Origin: Pseudoxanthomonas yeongjuensis
GTDB lineage: Bacteria > Pseudomonadota > Gammaproteobacteria > Xanthomonadales > Xanthomonadaceae
NCBI RefSeq assembly: GCF_010093345.1
Contig: NZ_PDWT01000004.1
Coordinates: 62,001-126,000, forward strand
Reading direction: 5' to 3'
Length of the DNA stretch: 64,000 nucleotides
This document shows, piece after piece, positions 54,211 through 63,555 of the stretch; within the stretch, counting starts at the first letter, position 1; each line of letters begins with the position of its first letter. Under the pieces are notes generated by a model. The model was not told where the DNA came from. It did not search any database and worked only from the letters and a program-made list of their open reading frames with translations. The position numbers and the translations under genes were made by a program.

Positions 54211-54981
54211 TCATTGTTCGATCAGGAAGATTGCGTAGACATTTTCCGAAATGTTGACCGTCCCCGCCTCTAAAGACTCAACGTAACCGTAAACATCGGC
54301 CGGGCGCGCCGCGCCAATGTCCATCATCGGCGCCGGTGGAGCGGGAGGAAGATATGTACCTGCTCCGCGCGGCCAAGTACCCGCCTCGACGCCATAGGCA
54401 AAACTGGGCGCAACGTCGGAGATCGTATACAGGCCCGTAATACGCGCACCATAGGCTTTGGCCAACCCTTGTGCAGATTGTCGCGACTGCTCGGCAGCCT
54501 CGCGCTTGAGTTGCATACGCAGTTCCGACTCGGCCGAATAGCGAGTGGATATGCCAGTCAGCATAAGGTTCTCGCTGGTCTTTATTTCCGCAAGAAACTG
54601 ACGTGTATCGGCCAAATTGGCGAATGCCGCAGACAGATTCCGACCAACCTGGGTGCCTTTGAACACCTGCTTGTTCTGCTCGTAGGCATACTTTGGCTGG
54701 ATCGAAAGCGTCGATGCTTCAATCGTGTCTCGCAATGCATGATGATCCGTGAAAGCCTTGAGGATCCACGCGGCATCAGCCTGAGCGAGCGTACGGGCCT
54801 GTTCCGGCAATAAATCGACTCTCTGCAATGCGATGGCGACTATGAACCGATCAGGCGTCACCACGCGCTCTGCTTGCCCTTTCACCAGCAGGTGTGGTTG
54901 CGATGGCAATGAATTGACTTGCGCCGAGGCCTCTACCGCGATCAACGAAAGGAGCAGGACCATTGTGGTTTTAAGATTCAT
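54211..54981 (-). CDS. SIMPL-domain (YggE-like) periplasmic protein
   Basis: 256 residues from the ATG at 54981. A signal peptide ([15 protein letters not shown] region) is followed by the SIMPL pattern: [22 protein letters not shown], then [18 protein letters not shown] and a [23 protein letters not shown] helix. Members are called oxidative-stress defence or kinase-interacting proteins, and the true role is unsettled. It splits trpE and trpG and is less G/C-rich than its neighbours, suggesting insertion into the trp cluster. Confidence 0.85.
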   Translation of the reverse strand: MNLKTTMVLLLSLIAVEASAQVNSLPSQPHLLVKGQAERVVTPDRFIVAIALQRVDLLPEQARTLAQADAAWILKAFTDHHALRDTIEASTLSIQPKYAYEQNKQVFKGTQVGRNLSAAFANLADTRQFLAEIKTSENLMLTGISTRYSAESELRMQLKREAAEQSRQSAQGLAKAYGARITGLYTISDVAPSFAYGVEAGTWPRGAGTYLPPAPPAPMMDIGAARPADVYGYVESLEAGTVNISENVYAIFLIEQ

Positions 54982-55104
54982 CGCGACATTCCTTTTTTGG
55001 ATGACTGCTTCAGATTCGAGTCCAGCAGGTCGAGTTTTAAAGCAAAGAAACGAGCGTCTTTCCCACGAAGGAGAAAGCGCCTTTCGACAGCAGACCTGGC
55101 CAAC

Positions 55105-55170
55105 CCAGCGACTTTTCCTTCGCCGACCGAAGTCGCTGGATCCCCGCTTTCGCGGGGATGACGATCTGGA
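55105..55170. repeat. Palindromic element with GGGGATGACG tail
   Basis: CCAGCGACTT (55105-55114) pairs with AAGTCGCTGG (55130-55139), and an ATCCCCGC/GCGGGGAT hairpin follows (55140-55159) with a GACGATC tail. In the 275-base trpE-SIMPL gap; nothing else is recognisable there. Confidence 0.8.
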
Positions 55171-55256
55171 AAGATCGTCGCTCACTCGACCTGCGACCAC
55201 CCGCCTTGTCCAACGACCCACTTTCCTTAGAGGGGTTGTAACTGGCGTCCTGTCGC

Positions 55257-56729
55257 TCACAACCCCTTCGCCGCTTCCGCCACCGCCCGGAACAACGCCC
55301 TGCCCTTGTTCATCGTCTCATCCCACTCCTTCTCCGGGTCCGAGTCGTAGACGATCCCGGCCCCGGCCTGCACATGCAGCCGCCCGTCCTTGATCACCGC
55401 GGTGCGGATCGCGATCGCCGTATCCGCATCGCCGTGCCAGCCGATGTAGCCGATGCTGCCGGCATAGACGTTGCGCTTGATCGGCTCCAGCTCGCGTATT
55501 ACTTCCAGCGCGCGGATCTTCGGCGCGCCGCTGACCGTGCCGGCCGGGAACGTGGCCCGCAGCACGTCGGCGTAGCTCAGGCCCGGCAGCAACTTGCCGG
55601 TGACCTCGCTGACGATGTGCATCACGTGGCTGTAGCGCTCGATCACGAACTGCTCGCCCACCTGCACCGTCCCCGCCTCGGAAACCCGGCCGGCATCGTT
55701 GCGGCCCAGGTCGATCAGCATCAGGTGCTCGGCGCGCTCCTTCGGATCGGCCAGCAGCTCCGCTTCCAGCGCCAGGTCTTCGTCGTGGGTCCTGCCGCGC
55801 GGACGCGTGCCGGCGATGGGACGCACGGTCACTTCGTTGTCCTCCAGCCGCACCAGGATTTCCGGCGACGAGCCCACGACCTGTATGTCGCCCACGTCCA
55901 GGAAGTACATGTACGGCGACGGATTCAGCGCGCGCAACGCCCGGTACACGTCCACCGGCCGCGCGCTGAACGGCACGCTGAGCCGCTGCGACAGCACCAC
56001 CTGGAAGATGTCGCCAGCACGGATGTATTCCTTCGACTTCTCCACCGCCGCGATGAAACCGTCGTGGGTGAAGCCGGAAACGAAATGGCTTTCGTCCAGC
56101 ACGTCGCGGGTGATCGGCGCGGGATAGGAACCGGGCTGGCGCAGCTTGGCAGTCAGCGCATCCAGCCGCGATTGTGCGTTTTCCCAAGCGCCATCCTCGC
56201 GCGGATCGGCGTGCACGATCAGGTACAGGCGACCCTTGAGGTTGTCGAACACCGCGAGCTCTTCCGAGAGCATCAGCAGGATGTCGGGCGTGTCGAGCTC
56301 GTCAGGCTTGTCGCCACCGGCCAGGCGCGGTTCGATGTAGCCGATGCATTCGAAGCCGAACCAGCCCACCAGCCCACCGGTGAAACCGGGCAGGCCTTCG
56401 AGTTTCGGGACCGAGTGCGAGGCGCGCCGCGCTTCCACTTCTGCGAAGGGATCGGCGACCTCGCGGGATTCGACGACCTGGCCGTTGTCGCGGATTTCCA
56501 TGGCGTGGCCACGGAAGCTGACCACCCGTTTCGCGGGCAGGCCGATGATGGAATAGCGACCGAAGCGCTCGCCGCCTTCCACCGATTCCAGCAGGTAGGT
56601 GTGCGGGGCGTCGGCGAGTTTCAGGTAGACCGAGAGCGGCGTGTCCAGGTCGGACAGCACTTCGCGGACTACAGGGATGCGGGTGTGGCCGTTACTGGCG
56701 TGTTGCTGGAACTGGGCATGCGTGATCAA
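55257..56729 (-). CDS. trpE: Anthranilate synthase component I
   Basis: 490 residues from the TTG at 56729 with AAGGAAAC upstream; homology begins there (ITHAQFQQ). Chorismate-binding motifs are complete: GDIFQVVLSQRLSVPF, IAGTRPRGRTHDED, LLADPKERAEHLMLIDLGRND and PAGTVSGAPKIRALEVI. The LLESVEGGERFGRYSIIG segment is the tryptophan feedback site. It makes anthranilate with TrpG. No trp attenuator peptide is visible upstream. Confidence 0.96.
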   Translation of the reverse strand: MITHAQFQQHASNGHTRIPVVREVLSDLDTPLSVYLKLADAPHTYLLESVEGGERFGRYSIIGLPAKRVVSFRGHAMEIRDNGQVVESREVADPFAEVEARRASHSVPKLEGLPGFTGGLVGWFGFECIGYIEPRLAGGDKPDELDTPDILLMLSEELAVFDNLKGRLYLIVHADPREDGAWENAQSRLDALTAKLRQPGSYPAPITRDVLDESHFVSGFTHDGFIAAVEKSKEYIRAGDIFQVVLSQRLSVPFSARPVDVYRALRALNPSPYMYFLDVGDIQVVGSSPEILVRLEDNEVTVRPIAGTRPRGRTHDEDLALEAELLADPKERAEHLMLIDLGRNDAGRVSEAGTVQVGEQFVIERYSHVMHIVSEVTGKLLPGLSYADVLRATFPAGTVSGAPKIRALEVIRELEPIKRNVYAGSIGYIGWHGDADTAIAIRTAVIKDGRLHVQAGAGIVYDSDPEKEWDETMNKGRALFRAVAEAAKGL

Positions 56730-56875
56730 GGCGGGTTTCCTTCCGGGTCGCGGGGGGCAGGCAGACGACGGCAACAGGCCACCATCGCCAGCTGGGGCGA
56801 GCGGAAAGGAGGGCGCGGGAGGGCGTCTGTGTGATCACGGGGCCTACTTTAACCGAGCCGGCATCGAATTGCCTT

Positions 56876-56972
56876 CCTTGTCCCCCAGGGGGACTGCCTT
56901 CGGTGCGTAGATCCGGGCTTGCTCGGATGCTTTGGCCCAGACCGAAGAGCATCCGAGCAAGCTCGGATCTGC
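56876..56972. repeat. Palindromic element, family ATCCGAGCAAGCTCGGATC, copy 1
   Basis: Arms 56907-56931 and 56948-56972 (24 of 25 pair). The element extends left through a TTGTCCCCC-AGGGGACT-CCTTCG-GCGTAG segment shared with the copy at 61371. Non-coding here, between trpE and yegS. Confidence 0.88.
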
Positions 56973-56982
56973 ACAACCGGGG

Positions 56983-57912
56983 TCAGGACAGCAGCGGCGA
57001 GCCTGCCGGCAGATGCATCCGCACCCGCTTGGGCACGCAATCGACGCGGAAATGCCGCGACTCGATCGGCTCGCCGTCCAGGTTGAGGGTCAGCGGCCCG
57101 GGCGCGTCGATCTCCAGCCATGGCAACTGCGCCCTGATCGCCACGCGCTCCAGCGCCGCGGCCTTGCCCGCGGTGACCAGCGCGCCCATGGTCGCAGCGA
57201 CCTCGCCGGAGAGCTCCGGGACCACGGTCAGGTCCAGCGATCCGTCGTCGATCCGCGCATCGGGGCACAACGCCTGGCCACCACCGGCCTGGCGTCCATT
57301 GCCGATGCCGAGCGCGATGAAACTTCCTTCCCAGGAGAAATCCGGACCCTGCAAGCGTGCCTGGATCGGCTCGATGCGTCCCAGCCGGGAGATTCCGGTG
57401 ACCAGGTACGCCAGGCCGCCCAGCATCTTCTTCAATCCCTCGTCGGTTTCCACCGTGACCTGGGTGCCGAAGCCGCCGCTGGCCAGGTTGGCGCACCAAT
57501 GGACCACGCCATCGTCGGCCACCAGCCTGAGCAGATCGATGGCGACGACCGGCGAACCGGCGATCAGTTCCAGCGCCGGCAGGGGGTCCAGCGGAATATC
57601 GGCGGCGTTGGCGAAATCATTGGCGGTGCCCAGCGGCACCAGGCCCAGCGCGGGCAAGGCAGTGGCAGCTTCGTCCCGATGCGCGAGCGTGGTGGCCACT
57701 TCGCTGAGGGTGCCGTCGCCGCCGGCGGCGACGATCGTGTCGGCACCATCGGCGATGGCCTCGGAAACGTAGCGTTCGGCATCGCCTTCTTCCCAGGTCA
57801 CGCGCACATCGAGGACGATGCCGCGTTGCCGCATCGTCGATACCGCGTCGCGCAGGGCATCGTCGCCTGCGGATTTTCCGTTGAGGATCAGGCGCCAGCG
57901 AGGTGGGGACAT
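56983..57912 (-). CDS. Lipid kinase (YegS/diacylglycerol-kinase catalytic family)
   Basis: 309 residues. The ATP site is [13 protein letters not shown] and the [11 protein letters not shown] motif follows; the C-terminal domain has [20 protein letters not shown] and DLTVVPEL. This is the YegS/DgkB group, which phosphorylates phosphatidylglycerol or diacylglycerol at the membrane. The exact lipid is unknown. Monocistronic, flanked by palindromic elements on both sides. Confidence 0.9.
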   Translation of the reverse strand: MSPPRWRLILNGKSAGDDALRDAVSTMRQRGIVLDVRVTWEEGDAERYVSEAIADGADTIVAAGGDGTLSEVATTLAHRDEAATALPALGLVPLGTANDFANAADIPLDPLPALELIAGSPVVAIDLLRLVADDGVVHWCANLASGGFGTQVTVETDEGLKKMLGGLAYLVTGISRLGRIEPIQARLQGPDFSWEGSFIALGIGNGRQAGGGQALCPDARIDDGSLDLTVVPELSGEVAATMGALVTAGKAAALERVAIRAQLPWLEIDAPGPLTLNLDGEPIESRHFRVDCVPKRVRMHLPAGSPLLS

Positions 57913-57948
57913 GAAGTTTCCGTGGGGGGAAGGTCGATGGCAAAAAAG

Positions 57949-58015
57949 CGTAGGAGCGACGTAAGCCGCGAAAGAATATCGGTAGATCTCAATCGCGACT
58001 TACGTCGTTCCTACG
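57949..58015. repeat. Palindromic element (GTAGGAGCGACGTAAGCCGCGA type)
   Basis: Arms 57949-57971 and 57993-58015 pair with a few mismatches around a 21-base loop. Same family as 47538-47603. Lies upstream of yegS. Confidence 0.85.
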
Positions 58016-58110
58016 CCGTTGTCATCATGCTGTCACGACTCGCCCGCAATATCGAAGGCCATAGCAGGGACGACTGGCGGAGGCAGGATAAGCCTCCAAA
58101 TATTTCCGGA

Positions 58111-58134
58111 GGGCGCTCGCGAAGGCGAGCGCCC
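58111..58134. repeat. 10-bp hairpin directly after rpe
   Basis: GGGCGCTCGC/GCGAGCGCCC with a GAAG loop, touching the rpe stop. It has no U-run on the minus strand and is weakly terminator-like. Confidence 0.6.
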
Positions 58135-58824
58135 TTATTCCTTGGCGGCGGCCACCGCGGCGCGCATCCTCGCGATCACGTCCGCATATCCATTCCTGTC
58201 GGAGCCGGGCGCATTGAAGATCGCCGAGCCGGCGACGAAGGTATCCGCGCCCGCCGCGGCGATCTCGCCGATGTTGTCGGCTTTCACTCCGCCATCGATC
58301 TCCAGCCGGATCGATTTGCCGCTGGCGTCGATCTTCTTGCGCACCGCGCGCAGCTTGTCCAGCGCCGAAGGAATGAAGGCCTGGCCACCGAAACCCGGAT
58401 TGACCGACATGACCAGGACCAGGTCCAGGTCTTCCAGCACCCAGTCCAGCGCATCGACCGGGGTGGCCGGGTTCAGCACCAGCCCGGCCTTGCAGCCATG
58501 CGACTTGATCAGCTGGATGGTGCGGTGGACGTGGTTGCTGGCTTCGGGGTGGAAGCTGATCAGGGTGGCGCCGGCTTCGGCGAAGTCCGGGACGATGCGA
58601 TCCACCGGCTGCACCATCAGGTGCACGTCGATCGGCGCGGTGACGCCGTGCTTGCGCAACGCACTGCACACCAGCGGGCCGATGGTCAGGTTGGGCACGT
58701 AGTGGTTGTCCATCACGTCGAAGTGCACCCAATCGGCGCCGGCCTTGAGCACGTTGTCCACTTCCTCGCCCAGGCGGGCGAAATCGGCGGAGAGGATGGA
58801 CGGGGCGATGAGGCAGTCGGACAT
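58135..58824 (-). CDS. rpe: Ribulose-phosphate 3-epimerase
   Basis: 229 residues from the ATG at 58824 ([15 protein letters not shown]). Metal and catalytic motifs [41 protein letters not shown] and LEIDGGV are complete. It interconverts ribulose 5-phosphate and xylulose 5-phosphate. The J-domain gene lies 36 bases upstream on the same strand. Confidence 0.97.
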   Translation of the reverse strand: MSDCLIAPSILSADFARLGEEVDNVLKAGADWVHFDVMDNHYVPNLTIGPLVCSALRKHGVTAPIDVHLMVQPVDRIVPDFAEAGATLISFHPEASNHVHRTIQLIKSHGCKAGLVLNPATPVDALDWVLEDLDLVLVMSVNPGFGGQAFIPSALDKLRAVRKKIDASGKSIRLEIDGGVKADNIGEIAAAGADTFVAGSAIFNAPGSDRNGYADVIARMRAAVAAAKE

Positions 58825-58860
58825 CTCGGGGGGGGTTCCCTTGTGGATCGGCAATGGTGA

Positions 58861-59193
58861 TCAGCGCTTGCGCAGCTTCTTGATACGGTCGTAGGCGGCG
58901 TTGATCTCGCCGGCTTTCTTCTCGGCCTGCTGGCGCAGCTCGGCGGCGGCGCCGGCCATCTTGTCCGGGTGGTACTGGGAAATCAGCCGGCGATAGGCCT
59001 GGTCGACCTCCGCGTCGGTGGCGTCGCTGGTCAGGTTGAACACGCGGTACGGGTTTTCGCGGCTCAGCTTGAACCAGTCCTGGTCGAAGGCATGGCCGAT
59101 GATCAGGCCGATCAGCGCACCGAAGATGGGATTGGGGCGAAACAGCAGGGCGCCGGCGATCAGGCCCAGCAGTTTTCCGTACCAGCGGTTCAT
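58861..59193 (-). CDS. Membrane-anchored J-domain protein (DnaJ/DjlA-like)
   Basis: 110 residues. A hydrophobic N-terminus (LLGLIAGALLF; FGALIGLIIGHAF) precedes a J-domain: YRVFNLTSDATDAEVDQAYRR and the essential HPD in ISQYHPDKM. It should stimulate DnaK ATPase at the inner membrane. There is no Gly/Phe or zinc region. It is shorter than DjlA and resembles its C-terminal half. Confidence 0.86.
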   Translation of the reverse strand: MNRWYGKLLGLIAGALLFRPNPIFGALIGLIIGHAFDQDWFKLSRENPYRVFNLTSDATDAEVDQAYRRLISQYHPDKMAGAAAELRQQAEKKAGEINAAYDRIKKLRKR

Positions 59194-59297
59194 CGGCGGC
59201 CTTGTTGCCAGTCGTTGCCGGCATTTTACGGCACAGCCGCGCCTGTGCGCCGTAAACTAGGCGGCCTGCTCCCTTTCGTACGGCGGACCCAGGCTCC

Positions 59298-60224
59298 ATG
59301 CCCACTACCTTGCTGCAATCCGATCTGCCCGGCCTGACGCTGCGCCATCGCGGCAAGGTAAGGGATGTCTTCGCCCTGCCCCGCGAGCGCCTGCCCGCCG
59401 ATGCGCCACCCGGGGACTACCTGTTGATGGTGGCGACCGACCGCCTCAGCGCCTTCGACGTGGTCCTGCCGGACCCGATTCCCGGCAAGGGCGAGATGCT
59501 GTGCCAGATCTCCAACTTCTGGTTCGAGAAAACCGCGCACCTGCTGCGCAACCACCTGACCGGCATCGACGTGGCTTCGGTATTGCCCGAAGGCGTGGAC
59601 CCGGCGCTGTACGCGAAACGCAGCGTGGTGACCAGGCGCCTGAAGCCGGTGCCGGTGGAAGCGATCGCCCGCGGCTACCTGATCGGCAGCGGCTGGAAGG
59701 ATTACCAGCGCACCGGTGCGGTCAGCGGCATCGCCCTGCCCAACGGCCTGCGCCAGGCGGAGAAACTGCCGGAACCGATCTTCACCCCCTCGACCAAGGC
59801 CGCGGTCGGCGACCACGACGAGAACATCGACTTCGACACCATGGTCAAGGCCGTGGGACCGGAACTGGCCGAACGCGTGCGCGACGCGACCCTGCGCATC
59901 TACGCCTTCGCCGCCGACTACGCCGCGCAGCGCGGGATCCTGCTGGCCGACACCAAGTTCGAGTTCGGCACCGACGCCGACGGCCGCCTGTACGTGATGG
60001 ACGAGATGCTGACCCCCGACTCCTCGCGTTACTGGCCCGCGGACGAATATGCAGTGGGCACCAGTCCGCCGAGCTACGACAAGCAGTTCGTGCGCGACCA
60101 CCTGGAAACCCTGGACTGGGACAAGACCGCGCCGGGACCGAAGCTGCCGGCGGAAGTGATCGAACGCACGCGGGCGAAGTACGCGGAAGCGTTGTGGAAA
60201 CTGGCAGATATCAGCGTCGATTGA
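59298..60224 (+). CDS. purC: Phosphoribosylaminoimidazole-succinocarboxamide synthase
   Basis: 308 residues, the long PurC form. Motifs [64 protein letters not shown] and [11 protein letters not shown] are canonical. It joins aspartate to CAIR in purine synthesis. Divergent from the J-domain gene. Confidence 0.97.
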   Translation: MPTTLLQSDLPGLTLRHRGKVRDVFALPRERLPADAPPGDYLLMVATDRLSAFDVVLPDPIPGKGEMLCQISNFWFEKTAHLLRNHLTGIDVASVLPEGVDPALYAKRSVVTRRLKPVPVEAIARGYLIGSGWKDYQRTGAVSGIALPNGLRQAEKLPEPIFTPSTKAAVGDHDENIDFDTMVKAVGPELAERVRDATLRIYAFAADYAAQRGILLADTKFEFGTDADGRLYVMDEMLTPDSSRYWPADEYAVGTSPPSYDKQFVRDHLETLDWDKTAPGPKLPAEVIERTRAKYAEALWKLADISVD

Positions 60225-60272
60225 TCGCGGTCCCGACCCCACACCCATTTCGCGCTTGCATTTGCATTTGAC

Positions 60273-60384
60273 CGTCATCCCCGCGAAGGGGGGGATCCAG
60301 TGACTTTCGCAGGTCAAAGAAAACGCGCTGCTGATCGGAGCGAAGGGCAAAGGCACTGGGTCTCCGCCTTCGCGGGGATGACGA
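60273..60384. repeat. Palindromic element with CGTCATCCCCGCGAAG ends
   Basis: CGTCATCCCCGCGAAG on the left pairs with CTTCGCGGGGATGACG on the right, about 80 bases apart, with imperfect inner pairing (GGATCCAGTG/CACTGGGTC). In the 238-base purC-SMR gap. The element has the same termini as 55140-55170. Confidence 0.82.
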
Positions 60385-60462
60385 TTCACTGATTTCGCAG
60401 CTCCGATAATTTCGCGACTCCGATCCCTCGTCGCAGCAAGCGCCTCACCCGGGAGCACGCCC

Positions 60463-60798
60463 ATGAAGATCGGCTATCTCTACCTCGGCATCGCCATCGT
60501 CGCCGAAGTCGTCGCCACCAGCGCGCTGAAGGCTTCCGAAGGTTTCACCAGGACCGGACCCAGCCTCGTCGTCGCCATCGGTTACGGTGTCGCCTTCTAT
60601 TTCCTCTCACTGGTGCTCAAGACCGTGCCGATGGGCGTGGCCTATGCGATCTGGTCGGGCGTGGGCATCGTATTGATCGCAGCCATCGGCTGGCTGCTGA
60701 TGAAGCAGCCGCTGGACCTGCCCGCCTTGCTCGGCATCGGCCTGATCGTAGCCGGGGTGGCGGTGATCCAGCTGTTCTCCAGAACCGTCGCCCACTAG
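60463..60798 (+). CDS. SMR multidrug transporter (EmrE/Qac branch)
   Basis: 111 residues, four membrane helices. [25 protein letters not shown] has the essential Glu15 (Glu14 of EmrE). [21 protein letters not shown] and [16 protein letters not shown] match EmrE/QacE-type exporters of quaternary cations rather than Gdx. No guanidine aptamer is seen upstream. Second SMR gene of the window. Confidence 0.9.
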   Translation: MKIGYLYLGIAIVAEVVATSALKASEGFTRTGPSLVVAIGYGVAFYFLSLVLKTVPMGVAYAIWSGVGIVLIAAIGWLLMKQPLDLPALLGIGLIVAGVAVIQLFSRTVAH

Positions 60799-60873
60799 GC
60801 GCCACGACACGGAACGGCCCGCGCGAATCGGCTATGCTCCATACCCTTGCGCACCGATCCTCGGGAGGGATGT

Positions 60874-61359
60874 ATGAATGCAATGGCAGAACGCCCCATC
60901 GACCGGTTTTTCGCCAGCTACTCGCGCGATCACCAGAACCAGACCAACCAGCTGATCCATGTGTTCGCCGTACCGGCGATCCTGTGGTCGGTGGTAGCGC
61001 TGATCTGGTGCATCCCGGTGTTCGGCACGCTGTTCAACAACGGAATCTGGGCGGCGCTGGCCATGTTCGCCGCCTGGATGTACTACAACCGCCTGTCCCG
61101 GCCCATCGGCTACGGGATGCTGGTGGCCTTCTTCACCATCGGCTGCCTGTGCCGGCTCCTGCAGGCCAGGCTGGGCCTGCAAGGTCTGTTGTACCTGGCC
61201 ATCGCAGTGTTCGTGGTGGCATGGATCGCGCAGTTCATCGGCCACAGCAAGTTGTACGAAGGCAAGAAGCCCAGCTTCTTCACCGACCTCACCTATCTGC
61301 TGATCGGCCCGATCTGGGTGCTGTCCAAGTTCTACCGCAAGATGGGCTGGAAGTACTGA
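60874..61359 (+). CDS. Mpo1-like / DUF962 membrane protein
   Basis: 161 residues from the ATG at 60874, preceded by GGGAGGG. FASYSRDHQNQTNQLIHVFAVPAILWSV and IAQFIGHSKLYEGKKPSFFTDLTYLLIGPIWVL are the conserved Mpo1/YGL010w blocks, with the His residues that bind iron in yeast Mpo1 (2-hydroxy fatty-acid dioxygenase). Four membrane segments. Function in bacteria is not settled. A palindromic element follows. Confidence 0.88.
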   Translation: MNAMAERPIDRFFASYSRDHQNQTNQLIHVFAVPAILWSVVALIWCIPVFGTLFNNGIWAALAMFAAWMYYNRLSRPIGYGMLVAFFTIGCLCRLLQARLGLQGLLYLAIAVFVVAWIAQFIGHSKLYEGKKPSFFTDLTYLLIGPIWVLSKFYRKMGWKY

Positions 61360-61370
61360 CTGCGCGTTTT

Positions 61371-61472
61371 GTAGATCCGAGCTTGCTCGGATGCTTTTTA
61401 TTCCACCCAAAGAGCATCCGAGCAAGCTCGGATCTACGCAACGAAGGAAGTCCCCTTGGGGGACAAGGAAAA
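61371..61472. repeat. Palindromic element, family ATCCGAGCAAGCTCGGATC, copy 2 (reaches into coding sequence)
   Basis: Perfect 25-bp arms 61371-61395 and 61413-61437, loop 17 bases. On the minus strand it continues as the same TTGTCCCCC-AGGGGACTTCC segment seen at 56876. That part codes for the last 12 residues and the stop codon (61436-61434) of the epimerase gene. Confidence 0.88.
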
Positions 61473-62318
61473 CATCGCATCCGTGGGGTTGAATGCGCGC
61501 GGCGCATAGCCGAAATCCACGTGCGCCGGCTCCACATCGAACACCAGGTCCTCGTGCATCCGCACCACGGCCGCGTCACCGAGGCCCTGCATCTTCCCGA
61601 ACATATGTGCAATCGCCACAGCGGCCTTGAACATAGGCGCCGGCATCCGGATCAATCGTGCCGGCGGCTGTAGCGACGCGAGCGTGCGTTCCACCATCTG
61701 CGCATACGCAAGCGTTTCGCCACCGGGCAGCGCGTAACTGCGACCACTGGCTGCATCCGCATCCATCACCGCCAACGTTGCGTCGGCGAGATCCTGCACA
61801 TGTACGGGCTGGCGCAGGCCATCGGCGCCGCGAGGCAGCACGAAGAAGCCGACACGCCGCGCCATCCGCGCGATCTCGGTCAGGCTGCGGTCGCGTGCCG
61901 CGCCATAGACCAGGGTCGGGCGCAGCAGCGTGGCCTTGGCCTGGCGTTCGCGTGCGATGGCGAATATCCGCGATTCCGCGGCGCGCAGCCGATCCGCGAT
62001 ATCGCGTTCGTGTGCGTCAGCGGAGTCCTGCTTGGTTTCGACGCTGGTCGAACCAAACGCAATGACACGCGGCGCAACCATGGCAGTCCGTTCGTACCAA
62101 TGCGAAAAATGATCCAGCGGCCCCAGGCTGAAGATCGCATCGACCCGCCCGGGCAGGCCCTGCGCCTGCTGCAGGTCGCCGCGCAACCAGGTCAGGCGCT
62201 CGCGATCGGCTTGCGGCGTGCGCGACACCGCGACGACCCGCCAGCCATCGGCCAGCAACCGTTCGATCACCGGCACGCCGATCTGGCCGCTGCCGCCGAA
62301 GACCAGGGCACTGCGCAT
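61434..62318 (-). CDS. NAD(P)-dependent epimerase/reductase-like protein
   Basis: 294 residues. Rossmann motif FGGSGQIGVPVIERLL; there is no classical YxxxK, so it resembles atypical extended SDRs of the NmrA or sugar-epimerase type. LRPTLVYGAARD and GLRQPVHVQDLADATLAVM are typical of the family. The last residues (SLSPKGTSFVA) and the stop are supplied by a palindromic repeat (61371-61472). The ATG follows the nhaA stop without a gap, so the two are coupled. Confidence 0.8.
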   Translation of the reverse strand: MRSALVFGGSGQIGVPVIERLLADGWRVVAVSRTPQADRERLTWLRGDLQQAQGLPGRVDAIFSLGPLDHFSHWYERTAMVAPRVIAFGSTSVETKQDSADAHERDIADRLRAAESRIFAIARERQAKATLLRPTLVYGAARDRSLTEIARMARRVGFFVLPRGADGLRQPVHVQDLADATLAVMDADAASGRSYALPGGETLAYAQMVERTLASLQPPARLIRMPAPMFKAAVAIAHMFGKMQGLGDAAVVRMHEDLVFDVEPAHVDFGYAPRAFNPTDAMFSLSPKGTSFVA

Positions 62319-63521
62319 TCAATCCTGGCCCGGTTTCAAGGTAAAACGCAGCCACACCCATCCGACCGACGCCGAGATCACCGACGCGCACAACACGCCC
62401 AGCACCGAGGCTTCGCCGAAATGCCCGCCGATGGTGGAATAGGCGAGATTGGAGATGAAAAGGCTCATGGTGAAGCCGACACCGCACAACATGCCCAGGC
62501 CGAGCATGGCCTTGAAATCCATGCCATCGGGGAATCGCGCGATGCCGGCCGCGCGCGCGATCAACGCCACGGCGACGATGCCCACCGGCTTGCCCAGCAC
62601 CAGGCCCAGCACGATGCCCAGCGGCACCGGCGCCAGCACGTCGCCCACCTGCAGCCCGCCCAGCGCCAGTCCCGCATTGGCGAAGGCGAACAGCGGCAAC
62701 ACCAGGTAAGCGACCCACGGGTGCAGCGCGTGTTCCAGCGATTCCAGGGGCGAAGGCGCACCCGCGGTCTTGCCGCGCAACGGGATCAGCAGGCCGGTGA
62801 CCACGCCGGCGAGCGTCGCGTGCACGCCCGACTTCAGCACGAAATACCAGACCAGCGCGCCAAGCAACAGATAAGGCCACAGCCGGGTCACCCCGCGCCG
62901 GTTGAGCAGCAGCATCAGGCCGATGCCGGCCCCCGCCCAGGCCAACTGGTGCGCGGCCAGGTCGTGGGTATAGAAGATGGCGATGATCAGGATCGCGACC
63001 AGGTCGTCGACGACTGCAATCGTCGACAACAGCAACTTCATTCCCAGAGGCACCCGCGAGCCCAGCAATGCCAGGACTCCGAGCGCGAAGGCGATGTCGG
63101 TGGCGGTGGGAATGGCCCAGCCGCGCAAGGCGACGGGATCGCCGTGGTTGACGCCCCAGAACAGGATCGCCGGCACCGCCACGCCGCCGATCGCGCACAG
63201 CACCGGCAGCAGCATCTGCTCGCGGCTGGAAAGCTGGCCGCTGAGCGTCTCGCGTTTGATTTCCAGCGCGACCAGCAGGAAGAACACCGCCATCAAGCCA
63301 TCGTTGATCCAGTGTTCGGCGCCCTTGACCAGTCCGAAGCCGCCGATGGTGAAGCCGATGGGCAGGTGCCGGAACGCCTGGTAGGCATCGTGCCAGGGCG
63401 AATTGGCCACGATCATCGCCAACGCGGCGGCGGCCATCAGCACGATGCCGGCGGCGGCCTGCAGGCGGAAGAAATCGCGCAGCAGTTCGATGGCGCGTGC
63501 GACGGGACGGACTCGGCTCAT
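62319..63521 (-). CDS. nhaA: Na+/H+ antiporter NhaA
   Basis: 400 residues, about 12 helices. The ion-site aspartates are in STIAVVDDLVAILIIA, and WAIPTATDIAFALGVLALLG is the other family signature. The start EL-LRDFFRLQAAAGIVLMAAA and the MAVFFLLVALEIKRE segment are typical. It exports Na+ and Li+ in exchange for protons at alkaline pH. First gene of the pair with the epimerase. Confidence 0.95.
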   Translation of the reverse strand: MSRVRPVARAIELLRDFFRLQAAAGIVLMAAAALAMIVANSPWHDAYQAFRHLPIGFTIGGFGLVKGAEHWINDGLMAVFFLLVALEIKRETLSGQLSSREQMLLPVLCAIGGVAVPAILFWGVNHGDPVALRGWAIPTATDIAFALGVLALLGSRVPLGMKLLLSTIAVVDDLVAILIIAIFYTHDLAAHQLAWAGAGIGLMLLLNRRGVTRLWPYLLLGALVWYFVLKSGVHATLAGVVTGLLIPLRGKTAGAPSPLESLEHALHPWVAYLVLPLFAFANAGLALGGLQVGDVLAPVPLGIVLGLVLGKPVGIVAVALIARAAGIARFPDGMDFKAMLGLGMLCGVGFTMSLFISNLAYSTIGGHFGEASVLGVLCASVISASVGWVWLRFTLKPGQD

Positions 63522-63555
63522 GCGCCGAGTATATCGGGCGTCGCCGCGACTGCCC

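Noticed and set aside
60225-60462. A second guanidine riboswitch before the EmrE-like gene
   Set aside because: No pair of ACGR-loop hairpins is present; the gap holds only a palindromic repeat.
46723-61472. CRISPR array
   Set aside because: The palindromes are dispersed, lack regular spacers, and no cas gene is present.
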